A stretch of DNA of 64,000 nucleotides from Pogonophryne albipinna. Its lineage: Eukaryota > Chordata > Actinopteri > Perciformes > Artedidraconidae. The translations under genes were made by a program, and so were the position numbers. Where the stretch lies: the NCBI GenBank assembly GCA_028583405.1, contig CM053246.1, positions 5,735,620-5,799,619 on the forward strand. The letters are read 5' to 3'. Shown in pieces: positions 1 through 46,392 of the stretch; position 1 is the first letter of the stretch, and each line of letters starts with the position of its first letter. The notes below the pieces were generated by a model that worked only from the letters and a program-made list of their open reading frames with translations, was not told the DNA's origin and searched no databases.

Positions 1-238
1 CTCTCCTCTTCTCTCCTCTCCTCTCTTCTCCTCCTCTCCTCTCCTCTCCTCTCTTCTCCTCCTCTCCTCACCTCTCCTCTTCTCTCCTCTCCTCTGCTCT
101 CCTCTCCTCCCCTCTCCTCACCTCTCCTCTCTTCTCCTCCTCTCCTCTCCTCTCCTCTTCTCTCCTCTCTTCTTCTCCTCTCCTCTCCTCACCTCACCTC
201 TCCTCTCCTCTCCTCTCCTCTTCTCTCCTCTCCTCCAG
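1..238. repeat. CT-rich polypyrimidine microsatellite
   Basis: Imperfect repeat of CTCTC and CTCCT units on the plus strand that runs directly into the CCAG acceptor of the first visible ephx4 exon. It therefore forms the polypyrimidine tract of that intron. It starts at or before the window edge. Confidence 0.9.
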
Positions 239-3148
239 ATTACGCTCTTCGTCACCCGAGCCAGCTGCTGAAGTCCAGCCATTTCTTCTTCTACCAGCTG
301 CCCCGCTTCCCCGAGCTCATGTTCTCCATCAATGATTTCAAGGTGGTCTGTTGTGTGGGCTTAAGCACTTTCAAGGTCAAGGTTGTGTGTGCTAGCCTCC
401 TCTGTGTGATGTGTGTGCATGCACATGCGTTCATATGCATTGTTGTATGTTGCATGATATCACAGTGAAAGGCTTAATATCCTGCTGTCAGAGATTATTT
501 GTAGTAAACAAAAGGATCAACTCTGGAGGAAATCTAAAATGAGAGATTATGACCAAATCATTTGCTAAATTGTATAGCGGCGTTTTGTCATCAAAAGGCA
601 ATAATACTTTTTGCAAAGCATCCTTTTCAAAGAAAAGTGGGCTTGCTTTTTTAGTTTTTCATGTAAATAAACATAATGTGAAAAGACACAAGAAGAACAT
701 TCTTATAATAACATGACAATTACAATTTCTTTCTTCTGTAAATAAAAACCAACAAATCCAATACATAATAAATACATTGAATCAATAATCATTTATTTGG
801 TGATTAAAACAAAGTAATGTAGATTTTGTATCACAGGGCCTGTTTAGTAAACGTTTTGGTTTAAAATAAGCGTGAACGGCTAATAAACACATAATGTTGC
901 TTTTATTCAAATTAAACAACAACTTCATGATTTCTACATGTTGGCCTTTTACGCTAAGCTAGGCTAATTTAAGCTAGCTGGCTGTTTCATATTTAGGCTA
1001 TGGTTTCAGAGACAAATAATTACCAAAATGTTAAACTTTTCAATGAACTTCAAGACTTGAAGCCGTTGTCTGTGCTGCAGGCTCTGAAGGCCCTGTTCAC
1101 CAGCCGCAGCACGGGGATCGGGAGGAAGGGCCGCTTGCTTACTGCCGAGGACCTGGAGGCCTATCTGTACGCACTCTCACAGCCGGGGGCCCTCACCGGA
1201 GCCCTCAACTACTACAGGAATGTCTTCAGGTGGGGAACACTTCACTCACCAAAAGATGTTCAGGTCAAAGATATATAAATTGTTTACAGATATTTGGAAG
1301 AAAAGTTCCAGTCTTTTCTTAAAGCTCCCCTATTATACCCTGTTGCAAAAGTGCTGATTCTGTGTCTGTAGCTTTAAATGCTAATGAGCTGCTGCTGGCC
1401 ACGCCCCTCTGAGAAGTGATTGGTTAAAAAAAGACCATGTTGCTCTAGGAGGAGATTCAGGTGATACGATGGGCGGTTGTTACCTTGGTTGCTGATTGGT
1501 TAATGGTTGTACAACCCAAAACACATTGTGACATCACAAAGTGGCCAAACTCTGAACAGCTCATTTTCAGACAGGTTTTTATATAAATGGATCAGGTCAA
1601 CAAAAGAGAGAATCTTTTTTTCCTGAAACTTTCAGAGTCTCTTTCCACAGCGGGGACACATGTTTATGTATAAAAGACAGGATTTTGCATAATAGGGGAG
1701 GAGCATTGTTGGAATATGATAACACTTTGTATATGTAAAGGTTTGCAGGGGTGACATTCTTTTAGCATTTCTAAAGCAAAAATGTAATTGCAAAAAGTAA
1801 AACGCATTGGTTGCATGACTTTACGTCACTCCGCAATGAGGCTGAAAAGGCAGACCAGTCAGTGATACCTTTTAATATCCCGACAATCTCTGGAGTCTCA
1901 TTTAGCCACTTGCTAGCAGCCGCCTTTTTAAAGACTCGTAAAAGCTTCAAAACTCACAAGTGGGGTAATAACTGACATATTTCATGTCCTAGGACAAAAC
2001 GTGAAAAATGTCTACACTTGTGATAACCATAGACCTCATTTCAGTAACCCAATCAAAAATCCAATCAGAAAATCTATCGTCTTCGAGGCGAGGGGTTAAA
2101 TCTCTAACATTGCATCAAATAATACAAGCGTCCTATGCATGGAAGCAGGTGCCATATGGGACCTTTCACTGATACTAAACTACTTTTTAGTACAAGACAA
2201 AAGAAACAACTATACAATGCTCTAATTTAATGCAAATGTAGTAGCACCATCTACTGTTAGAGATATTCTCTCCATCCGTCAAATATTTACATCTACATAC
2301 AGCTCCATTGTTACATGTCGGACTGGCCAGATGGCTCAGAGTGATCGGTATAAATCAGATCAAAAATAGAAAATGTGCAGTTGTATCTGACATGTGAACT
2401 GTATGCATGATTGAGCATGCCATCTGCTCCCTTCTCATGCAATGACTTATCTTAGAATTGCTTTTATATGCTTACATCAAAGAAATATCACTGACCCATG
2501 CTCAAGCAGCCAAGCGATATGTACCTTAGCACTGGGGACAAAAAAAACATGAACACACTGCATGTAATCACAATATGTAAAATGCTGTAGAAAAGTGGGA
2601 AATCTAGAGATAACATTACAGAAAGGTATTTTCTACAGCAAAGTCTGCATTTTAGATGGTCGTATTGGATACAATGCATGGCTGCAGAGAAAGAAAGGCA
2701 GTCCATCTACATTTGTGTTGCTATATAGCCTTGGCTTGAGTGAACACACAGCCAGCAGGTTAAGTCATTACTTAAACACCAGAACATCATAATTCCATAG
2801 CATTGACACATTCTCATAGTGATATGAATATGAACAGAATAAAGATACATTTTCCCTTAAAATCTCACACGCAATCATATTTTGGATTTTTTCTTTTGTG
2901 TCCTCAGCTCCCTCCCACTGAGCCAGAACCATGTCCGGTCTCCTGTGCTGCTGCTGTGGGGGGAGCGAGATGCCTTCTTCGAGCAGGAGATGGCCGAGGC
3001 ATGCCGCCTCTACATCCGGAATCATTTCCGTCTCAACATCATATCTGGGGCCAGTCACTGGCTGCAGCAGGACCAGCCTGATATTGTGAACACCCTCATA
3101 TGGACCTTCCTGAAGGAAGGAGAGGGACGCAAAAGCTACAGGAACTAA
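239..3148 (+). CDS. ephx4: Epoxide hydrolase 4, 3' part (last three coding exons)
   Basis: Exons 239-342, 1081-1229 and 2908-3148 join in phase and give about 164 C-terminal residues ending in TAA. The first exon starts with the last two bases of a split codon. The protein resembles human EPHX4 (ABHD7), an alpha/beta-hydrolase of the epoxide hydrolase family that is predicted to be membrane-anchored, with a poorly defined substrate. Visible features are the cap-domain stretch FSINDF and STGIGRKG, the acid of the catalytic triad in LLLWGERDAF, and the catalytic histidine in ASHWLQQDQPD. The nucleophile aspartate and N-terminal anchor lie upstream of the window. The first donor (AAG/GTGGTC) is weak but the join keeps the conserved frame. 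The following human gene, BTBD8, also follows here, which supports orthology. It could only be confused with EPHX3; the sequence is closer to EPHX4. Confidence 0.93.
1325..1700. mobile_element. MITE-like element in the last-but-one ephx4 intron
   Basis: Ends are inverted repeats: CTCCCCTATTAT at the left and ATAATAGGGGAG at the right. There is no coding capacity. The body contains CCAAT/ATTGG-type motifs seen in abundant teleost MITEs. No clear target duplication could be read. Confidence 0.65.
1701..2907. other. Remainder of the last ephx4 intron
   Basis: AT-rich intron sequence. No exon, RNA gene or delimitable transposon was recognised. Small open frames here have no exon-like borders. 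Confidence 0.5.
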
Positions 3149-3815
3149 ATCCACAGTGAGGCCTCCTCCACCCCCCCCCCCCCCCCGCTCCTCTCGCTTG
3201 CCACACCTGGAAGCCTGGAATATGCCTGTGATACCAAGCAACATAGTGATAATGCAATCATTCTTTAAATCTTTCACATTCGAGATATTTTTTAAAGACG
3301 TCAGCAGCAAAGGAAAAGAAACAAAGCACACCTCACCAGAGAGGACACTGAGCAGGACATGTGACACATATATTCAAGATGTTTTTTGCACATGACATCC
3401 GCCTTAAAGTTTTTCAGTTACAGCATTACAAATGTGCAGCAGAATCTCTTGTGACTTGTATTGTGCGGTGCCTTTTAACTTTGGAGTTGTAGAGATGTCC
3501 TGAGAGGCAAGGATGTGCACTTGTATGTTTCACCGGGTCGCTCCACTCTTATTTGGGCACAGTCCTTCGGGAGCCATCGCTCTCCCACTCCCTTTTCAGG
3601 TAGTGTTGTCGAAAGAAGCTTTCTTTTTTTGTATTTTTTCCTCAGAGATGCTCAAATGTAGAGAATGTTGTTATCTTGATCTTCCTGTATAGACATGTCA
3701 GTGATGTTTGACTATTGTACTATTTTGTATCTATTCCTACACACTGCATTTTGAAATTCACAGAGCCAAGTCTACACCTTTTGATTTTATAAATAAACTA
3801 AGTGTCAATCTGTTT
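3149..3815 (+). other. ephx4: ephx4 3' UTR with poly(A) signal
   Basis: Non-coding sequence follows the TAA at 3146-3148. A C homopolymer lies at about 3170-3186. A canonical AATAAA stands at 3792-3797, followed by a GT-rich stretch, so the transcript probably ends near 3815. Confidence 0.7.
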
Positions 3816-6014
3816 GACTGCATTGCCTCTCATCATGCCTGGCCTGTTTAAAGATAACAACAGCAGTGGTGTGTTTGAAGCTGTGCGCTGGGCTTCATGA
3901 TGCCTCCAGGTTAGACAGAGAAGAGATGAAGAACACCAGAAATACTATTGTATGTGCTGTTAAATATAGCACAGAGCTGAGTAATACAGCAGTTGATGTT
4001 GGTTATTTTGGGTTTCCTCTGTAGAACAAAAAATATATATTTTTAGATCCCTTTCTGACATTGTTGATGTAATGAAATGTTAATGTGAAATTATACTGAG
4101 ATGTCTATTTATCAGTCTTACATAAACAAGTTTCAGTGCTGTTGTCAGGCGATACATTATAATGTCAGTTTAAAGACAGCAAAAAACATAGACCATTATA
4201 CACTTTAGTCCTTTTAAGTGGCTGATTGTTCATTATTTATAATACATTGGTTTCAATGTAATTCTTAAAATTATGCCTTATTAGAAATTAATTTTAATTG
4301 CACCAAATGGCTCTGCAGTAGATCTTACTCTGCAACCACGCTGGACATTTGCGGTGTTTGTTTCTCTAATGCTGATTCAAACATTTACAGTTGCATTTCC
4401 ACTGACAGCATAGGTTAACGATGCAGGAGAGGTCGATGACATCAACAACAGTCAGGGACAAGCTCTTTCGCTGCCTTCAAGGGCAGTGGGAAATATTAAG
4501 TCTGGCACACAGGTCAGTATTTTTCAGGACTTTTTTTATTTTTTGTTTTTTAATAATCATCGCATGGATTGAAATGTTATTGATAAGCAATATTAGTGTT
4601 GTTTTTTTTACTTGTGATTTTGAATTATTTACATTTTTGATTTTATTGTAGACTTGTAGTTGAAGATTGTGGTCTGTATTTTTTTATAGAGAGCCGAATT
4701 CAAATGACAGTGGCCCCGTCTCAGGTCGGTTAAATGGATTCCTTGCGTCCCTCACTTGCGTCGTTTCCCTGCGTCTCTCCCACCAGGGAAGCATGGAGGG
4801 ACGCAAGGAAACCACGAGAAGCAGGGAAATTGGTTTTAAGAGCAATGGGACGTCCTTTCCTCCGGAGCGTCACGTGAAGCGACGTCCGTTTGTGATGACG
4901 CCGCACAGCTGATCGTCTGACAGCAGCTCTGTCCCCGTTGTTTTCACAAACACCCCCGCCTCTGTTAGTACACATTTACTGACACAAACATTTGTATCAT
5001 CTGTTGTAGACCCCAATAAATAAAATAAAATAAGAACTCATTCTCAAAAAGATAAACGCCATTCTTAAAATGTATAAACGAACAATAGTTTGATTAATAT
5101 TGATTAGAGCACAATAGAAATAAATTAATTGAGAGAAGAAAAAGAGATATGTTATCTATCAAAACCCAGTTAGATTAACATTCATTGGATTGCACACTTT
5201 GTTTGTTTGTGTGGATATGTAGCACATTAACATTTTAATAGCACTTAATGACTGACTGAATGGAAATGACAATAAATGAAAATGTAAAACGAAAAAAGCG
5301 ATCATGAAAATGTTTCCAACAAATGAATACAATTATTTTTGACCACTTTGTTGTTCAGATATATCACATATTTGTAACTAAATGATACATTAATTAAAAC
5401 AAAACACAGTATAAACTGAGGAGTGACTCCCGTGAGTTTCATGTATTTTCTTCACTCCGCTGGGAAACTGCTCTCATGTCAAGAAGCATCAGTGCATGCA
5501 CTGCATCGTCCAATCAGTGAGCGATACACAGTAAGGGGGCGGGGCGAGTATCTGAGGATTTCATCGGATGGACTGGTGGTTCCTCGATTATCGCTCCTCC
5601 ATTATCACTCCTCGCTCCTCGCTCCTCGGTCCTCCGGCAGAAATAAGAGCCATGGGACGCTACTCAAGATGGCGCAGACAAATCAACTTCCGGTGAGACC
5701 GAGGAGCGAGGAAATGAAAATAGTCGACCTGAGACAGGAGGCTTGTTTGAGACACGTTGCGGCTCGCCTCGAAAGTAGACGAGAATAGCCGATCGCAGCC
5801 GGGGGAGGTCTCAAAAAGCTCGCCTGAAGTCGGACAGCTCGGAGTCGGCTTCGTCTTCTTCTTCTTCTTCTCTCGGTTTTTTGGCGGATTGCAAACAACT
5901 TTAAGGTGCATACCGCCACCTCCGGAGTCGGCTTGACTCGGTTTGCATTTATAAAGAATGCACACATGTGTTTAATCGTTAATGTCAGATATAAGTAAAT
6001 ACATTTGTTCCTGC
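3816..6014. other. ephx4-btbd8 intergenic region, inverted-repeat debris
   Basis: No gene recognised. Two CG-rich blocks (about 4700-4930 and 5490-5930) hold short self-complementary pieces, such as TTGCGTCCCT at about 4741 against AGGGACGCAA near 4798. These look like decayed DNA-transposon ends, but neither borders nor target duplications could be fixed. Confidence 0.4.
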
Positions 6015-6182
6015 TCAAGATTAGATTCAACTTTATTGTTATTGCACATATTACAGGTACTGAGACAACAAAATGCAGTTTAGCTTCTAACCAGGTGCAA
6101 CAAGCAGTGAAGTGAAAAGTAATGTACACAATAGACAGAATAAAATATAGAATGAATTGAATGATGAATAAACAGTGAGGGG
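6015..6182. repeat. Teleost interspersed-repeat fragment next to the minisatellite
   Basis: The segment starting TTCAACTTTATTGTTATTGC near 6027 resembles a sequence I know from retroelement 3' regions in many fish genomes. It leads straight into the 45-bp tandem array. The family assignment rests on memory, not on a search. Confidence 0.4.
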
Positions 6183-6415
6183 TATGAATACACTAGATAT
6201 CAGCCTGTGAGCAGTATGAACAGTGTGTATGAATACACTAGATATCAGCCTGTGAGCAGTATGAACAGTGTGTATGAATACACTAGATATCAGCCTGTGA
6301 GCAGTATGAACAGTGTATGAATACACTAGATATCAGCCTGTGAGCAGTATGAACAGTGTGTATGAATACACTAGATATCAGCCTGTGAGCAGTATGAACA
6401 GTGTGTATGAATATG
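6183..6415. repeat. 45-bp minisatellite, about five copies
   Basis: Copies start at 6183, 6228, 6273, 6316 and 6361, each beginning TATGAATACACTAGATATCA. Units are 45 bp except the third, which lost one GT pair (43 bp). A sixth copy breaks down after TATGAATA at 6406. Because 45 is a multiple of three, the minus strand gives a spurious repeated open frame. Confidence 0.95.
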
Positions 6416-6420
6416 CTAAG

Positions 6421-7865
6421 ATATATAAAGTATGAAAACGGTAAGCAGTGCAAGTATAGTATAACATATATAGATATTAATTTCATGATGATAAACATTG
6501 TGGAACAATGATGAAAAATGTGAATGGAAGTGGCGACGTAAAACTGACACAAAACAACAACAAACTTTTGCCGAGCCAATTGGAGAGTTTCATCAGCAGC
6601 ACGGGGTAAAACCCACCAATGAGCGCTCAGCTCGACATACCAGCGAGTCGTTTCCCATCAAGCATTTCGCTTCCGCAGCCCGTGGAGAGGAACTGCGCCG
6701 CCTCGCCGCGCCTCGCTCTCAAGGCTGCGGGCGTCTTTGTCCCGCGAGATTTCAACGTCTCATGTAGGCGAGCCTCCAGAGCAAGTCGGACAAAATGACT
6801 AACCATCATGCAACGCACTAGCAAGACGTTGATCGCAACTGCGCAGGTCTCGCTTGTCTCAAACAAGCCTAGGGCCAGTGTTGTTTCCCCAAAAAGTGGG
6901 CGGGCCGTAATTTTCGCCCTGAAGTGACGTAGATGTTACTCTCATGGACATCGATCGCATACTGCTATACTCGCATACTGCTATATTTAACCATATATTG
7001 AACCCGATCTTCGATTTCCAATGATTTAATGTAATTGTTTGCCTGTCTGGCCATTGTAATCGGGCTCTTTGAAGATCCAAAAATCCACGGTTTTCTTAAA
7101 TTTCTGATCGGATTGGCAAAAACTTCAGAATTGTAATTGACCGCCATTCAAATGACAGCTTTGTTCTATTTCGTATATGGCTTCGCCATTTTCACTTGAA
7201 TTTTTGGGATCTGAATTTGACTATTCAAATTTTTTTAACTTGAATTTTTACATTTTTATTTCACTAGGTAAATTCGGAGCAAAAAAATTCAGATAGATAA
7301 TTTTCAAAGTAATTATTTTCAATTCTATAAATTCGGTGTCTGATAAAATTCAGATACTTCTGTCTCTTGTTTGCATCCAGCATCCTTCGTAGCATGTGTG
7401 TCACATGTGTATCCTCCGCGGTCTTAAAATCCCCACAATGCTTTGCGCACGGACCAATTTCCCAAATCTTTGGCGGAAATGGCGCTCCATTTAAGGCGGG
7501 ACCTCGCACACCTGCACACCTGTTAGCCTGTTCCACCATTCTTCGTTTTCCGAGGCTAGGAAGGATTCTTGCCTCGCTTCTGAAGGAAGTGACTCGGAAG
7601 ACATGTCCTACCGAGGAAGTGTCCTCGACATTGAGAAACACCCAGTATCTTGTTCCAAAAAATATTCATTACATTCAAATACATTTACATATTTCAAACT
7701 TCAAACAATAGGACTACGGGTGGGTTCAGATCTAATTGCTACCCGGATGCAACAATAAAGTGTGAGGCGAGGTCTTACTCTGAGATATGAAAATAAAAAC
7801 ACAAGGGACCAGAAGAGTTTAATTTCAAAGTGTTAGAATTTCGAGGTTAGGCACAGAACCTGAAA
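6421..7865. other. Intergenic, CpG-rich patches without a gene
   Basis: CG-rich segments at about 6590-6880 and 7480-7620 are separated by AT-rich DNA. They contain no recognisable exon. They may be decayed transposon ends; the sequence alone does not settle this. Confidence 0.35.
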
Positions 7866-7869
7866 GCAT

Positions 7870-8250
7870 CATCTGAGGACACGGCACCTTCCTTGTTTGC
7901 ACTGCGCATGTGCCGCAGCTTCCGGGCTGTGACGACTTGGCCACTCCTCCGAATTGCGAGCCGTGCTCTGGAGGGCGATGGGTGGGGAGTAGAGCAGCGT
8001 GCAGCGGTGATGTCAACAACATCGGTCAGTGGGTCAGCCGATGACACGTTAATGAAGATGCTTGAGCTGGTAACCGAACCTCATACTAACAGACGGCGGT
8101 AACTCATTTGTGTCGGTTTATTTTGGTCCCCAGACATTCATGGTTTAAGGAAGATAACTAACGGTTAGCTAGCGCGAGCATGCTAGCAATGAGAGGGACA
8201 TGAGAGTAATGTTATTCGGCTAACAGCACAGGCCGTGTCGGGCAGAGAAA
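7870..8250 (+). promoter_or_regulatory. btbd8: Probable btbd8 promoter and untranslated first exon
   Basis: This CpG-enriched patch is the last one upstream of the coding start. The first coding exon is preceded by a good acceptor (CTGTCTCAG ending at 8909) in front of untranslated bases, which implies an upstream non-coding exon. A fitting donor is GGCG/GTAACT with GT at 8099-8100; another is CTG/GTAACC at 8070. The placement is inferred from sequence only. Confidence 0.35.
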
Positions 8251-8924
8251 CAGCAAGTGCACGTGTAAGCATAGATATTTGTGTGGGGTTTAGCCGAGTG
8301 TGGTTAAATTATTGAAACAAATGTAAAAAGAAGAGAGATACTGGTTATCATTGGTGTTATCAGTGGTGTTTTCTCGTAAGGAAGCTGAGAAAAGCCGGTT
8401 TTCTGTTCAAAGCTATATTTGTCGATTTTCTAATTACGTTAAGGTTGAATAATATCCTTGGACACGGTGAATTTGTTTTGGGTTGTCGAGGTCATCTCTA
8501 CCCTTTTTAATAGATGTTCTTCATATTGACAAGCAGCAGCGCCTCTATGGGTTACAGTGCTGGTAAGAGTGTGGTGTGTGAAGGTGTTGCAGACTGACAG
8601 AGAGCATGTCAGGTGAAGCTGGCATCATATGATTGAAACAGTATTAAAGCATTACATTGCATTTTATTTGGCTTGTGGGATTCAAGCGATATGCTACTGT
8701 GTCTCTTTTTTCAAAGACCTGTCTCACTTGGCCAAATATATTCTTACGTTTCTTTCCCAGCATGCAACTGGGGTTTTATCTAGCCCAATTACTTTTAATA
8801 GTATGTGTTCTTATACAATGTTTTTAGCTCATTGAATGTACGCCTTGGCATGAAATGTCCTGTATAAATGAACTGACCGGCTAAAATCTCTGTCTTGCCT
8901 CTGTCTCAGAGAACCTGATGAATC

Positions 8925-43545
<34,621 letters not shown>

Positions 43546-43965
43546 CTACTCACACAGAGGAGAACCTGCCGGACAGTTGTCACCTCTGTGAACGTTGAAC
43601 CTCTAAATATTAACTTTGTTTTAATTTATTCTTATTTATAATCATTTGCTGTCTCAAACATTTTCATCTTTTTTTTTCTGGACTTTGCAGCAGTTTATTT
43701 TGCATTCCCCATCATGCCCTCAGTGGACAGTTTTTTGGCACAAACGGGATGTTATGCATGCTAATATTTTTTGTATGTCTGACTGTTTAATTAATGTTGC
43801 TTCACAGCTCTAGAAAGAATAGAGTAAGGAAACAAATATATTTTTTCTCATTGCAGTCTTCTGATAATATGGTTGACTGAAGTTTCTTAAAGAAAAAAAT
43901 AACAATGGCCTACTGGCTTGCATTTAATGTCATATTGAAAATAAAGATTTGTGTTTATTGAAAAA
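43546..43965 (+). other. btbd8: btbd8 3' UTR with poly(A) signal
   Basis: Follows the TGA at 43543-43545. AATAAA at 43939-43944 precedes a GT-rich stretch (GTGTTGGTC near 43972), so cleavage is expected near 43960. Confidence 0.7.
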
Positions 43966-44376
43966 TGAAAAGTGTTGGTCACTGACAAGTCACAGAAACG
44001 TATTATTTTGTTCAATGTGTTTACTAGTTGGGCTTGCTAAGACTTGATTATGTTATTACTTAGAATTGTGCTTATCATGCTGTGAAATAAGCACATAGGC
44101 CTAATGCACACAGGTATCCCAACTTAATTACCTAATAATAGTTTTTTTTTTAAAAACGAAATTATAAAACAATAGAAGGTGCCTTTACCGTTAGTATTTG
44201 TTATTTCTCGTCTCAAAAACGTTAAAGAATGGTTTTGAAATAGCATCGCAGCGCCTTCTCGTGGTCCGATACACTGCCATACAGTCTCTATGAATACTGC
44301 GACCGCGAGGACATTCCAGAAAAGACGAAGCCTCATTAACCGCTCTAATATTTAGCCTTTCATTGAGAAGTGGGTT

Positions 44377-46185
44377 ATGGCGACACACACAGGAACAACT
44401 CCTCAGTGGAAAACAACGATTATAGTCAGCACTTCACTTAAGGTAAGTGATGGGTTAACTCCTGAGTAGTCAAACATTTATTTTAGACTTTAGTGTCAGA
44501 TATTGGTAAAATAAATAGATAACGTGAAGTATATCGGTTTGCTAGCTATCTAGCTAGCAAAGCAATGCCTAATACAAAACGCAAAGTGTTGGTTAAGATA
44601 ACACTTGTCGAAATTTGACTCATTTAACTTTGTCTGGTTTTAAACGACTTTAGGAAATACATGTATGTAATTACCTGTATTTGTTTCACCAGAGCCATGA
44701 CACAAGCAGGATGCTAAGCGCTCAGCAGCACCGAATCAGGTTTTCAGACGGTGTCGAGTCGGGAGCCTTCATCTTCCCTCTGTCAGGTAAACCTGCTGTC
44801 AGCTCTGCTGCTGGTTAGATAGACCCCTTTACCGACCCTATAGAGCCCCTTTAATACACCTGCCTTACACTTCAAACCCAGTAACGCTATACAATATTAA
44901 TTTCAGTAGTGTAAAGTAAATAAGTAGATTTACTCAAGTACTGTACTTAAGTACAATTTTCAGAGACTTGTACTTCAGTATTTCAATGAATGCTACCTTT
45001 AGTTACTTTGCAGATTTGGATTAATAATGTGAAATAAAAACGACAAACACTTAAGACTTTAGTTCCACCTGGAGTAAATTCACAAGCTACTCTTCGGTAT
45101 AAAATGTATTTAAAACTAGCTGCACCTTTACCAACTTTGATAACGCTTTAATGCATCGATAATTATATAAAAAAACGTATAATATATATTATTTAGAAAT
45201 GGGCCAATCTTCAGAATGAGTACTTTAACATTTGATATTTTAAGTATGTTTAGATGCTTATACTTTTGTACTTTTACTTGAGTAAAAGTGTTATACATTC
45301 ATAACACTTTAAATGCATGACTTTGACTTGCAACAGAGTATTAATACACTCGGAGTACTTCTCCCACCTCTGTTAAGTTTGCATTTATAATAGAACTTTG
45401 ACTCTGTAAAGTGTCTTTGAGTATCTAGAAAAGTGCCCTATAAATAAGATGTATTATTATTAACACAGAAGCCACTTACACAGGCTGAACTTGGGAAACA
45501 AATTACCACAAATATTTGTTTATAATATGTAATGGAAAAGGTCTCACAGTAACATGTTTAGTTTAATACATTTAACATTCTCATAATGTTCTAGGTACTG
45601 CATTTCTTTTGCTTGACCCTCAAGACCCCTTGGATCATTGTGAGGAATCTGGACTCATTGAGAGGATAAAGACGTTTGTGCAAGTACACCGGAACAGCTT
45701 TCTTCTTCTATACGCCCCCTTTAATGGGAAGAAGGAATTGGAAATATTGTCGGTGCTTCAAGACAGGTAGATAAAGAGCTGTGTTATGTCTTTCCCAAGT
45801 TGTAACCCCCTTGTTGTGCTTGGCTGGCACGTATGTAGCTGGTAATATAGGCATTGAGATTCTGACATCGACATTATTTGCATCTCTTTCAGATTTTCTG
45901 GCAGCAACCTCAGGATCCTGCCTGTGCGAAACAATGCTGAGATCGTCAAAGGAATGTTGACTATTGCCAAGGTAAAGACAGAGGCAGCACACAACAGTTA
46001 TTTGGTACATTATAAGTTAGACAAGCTGTTTTTCGCCTTGTGATATTTGAAGTAAGCCGAGGCTCATCTGTCTGCAGGCCACCAGTAAGCCCCATGCAGA
46101 CAGTATCCGCGACCGGATGTCCCTGGCTCGGGCTCACATCATTGAAAACAGTCCTGTGTGGGAGATGCTGAGAGACATTCTATGA
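44377..46185 (+). CDS. spo16: SPO16 homologue (C1orf146), meiotic recombination factor
   Basis: Five exons (44377-44442, 44693-44786, 45595-45766, 45893-45971, 46078-46185) give 519 nt: 172 residues plus TGA, all junctions in phase. The protein resembles human C1orf146/SPO16 (about 180 residues), including WKTTIIVSTSLK, SGTAFLLLD, RNSFLLLYAPF, GSNLRILPV, ATSKPHADSI and IIENSPVW. SPO16 pairs with SHOC1 in an XPF-ERCC1-like complex that stabilises recombination intermediates for meiotic crossovers; that function is from the family. The ATG at 44377 is followed by the conserved first strand, and a short CpG-containing region lies just upstream. The gene converges on glmn, with 207 bases between the two stop codons. 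Confidence 0.93.
44904..45372. mobile_element. Common fish MITE in spo16 intron 2
   Basis: Begins CAGTAGTGTAAAGTAA and ends GAGTACTTCTCCCACCTCTG, with internal TTTACTCAAGTACTGTACTT and its complement TTTTACTTGAGTAAAA. This matches a very abundant teleost hAT-type MITE. Flanks do not give a clean duplication. Confidence 0.75.
45395..45465 (+). mobile_element. L2-like LINE/SINE 3' tail
   Basis: GTAAAGTGTCTTTGAGTATC and then AAGTGCCCTATAAATAAGAT with a TTATTATTA end is the usual 3' end of L2-type LINEs and dependent SINEs in fish. Only the tail remains. Confidence 0.6.
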
Positions 46186-46392
46186 GCTCACCATATGATT
46201 CAGCATTGTTTCACACACTTAACACTTGTGTTGTTTTATTTGATGCTAACTATAGTACACGCCTTATACAAAAGCACATTTAAATCCATGTTTATCACAG
46301 TTTGTTCTATTTTTACATTCTTTTTGTATTGGTCAAGCAGAGCACATCAAATAAACCTTCATAGAAATATCCCAGCAGTCAGAGGTGACACC
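46186..46392. other. Shared 3' region of spo16 and glmn
   Basis: spo16 has AATAAA at 46350-46355 on the plus strand. On the minus strand the first AATAAA for glmn reads from TTTATT at 46235-46240. If both signals are used, the two mature transcripts overlap by about 150 bases. Confidence 0.6.

Noticed and set aside
2768..3395. Open frames across the ephx4 stop, including a proline-rich one
   Set aside because: They come from other frames of the last exon and from the C homopolymer in the 3' UTR.
6183..6415. Regular repeat array resembling CRISPR
   Set aside because: Units are directly adjacent without unique spacers, and the genome is eukaryotic.
6087..6579. Minus-strand repeat protein with a 15-residue unit
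   Set aside because: The 45-bp minisatellite is a multiple of three, so any frame without a stop stays open; there is no start context or conservation.
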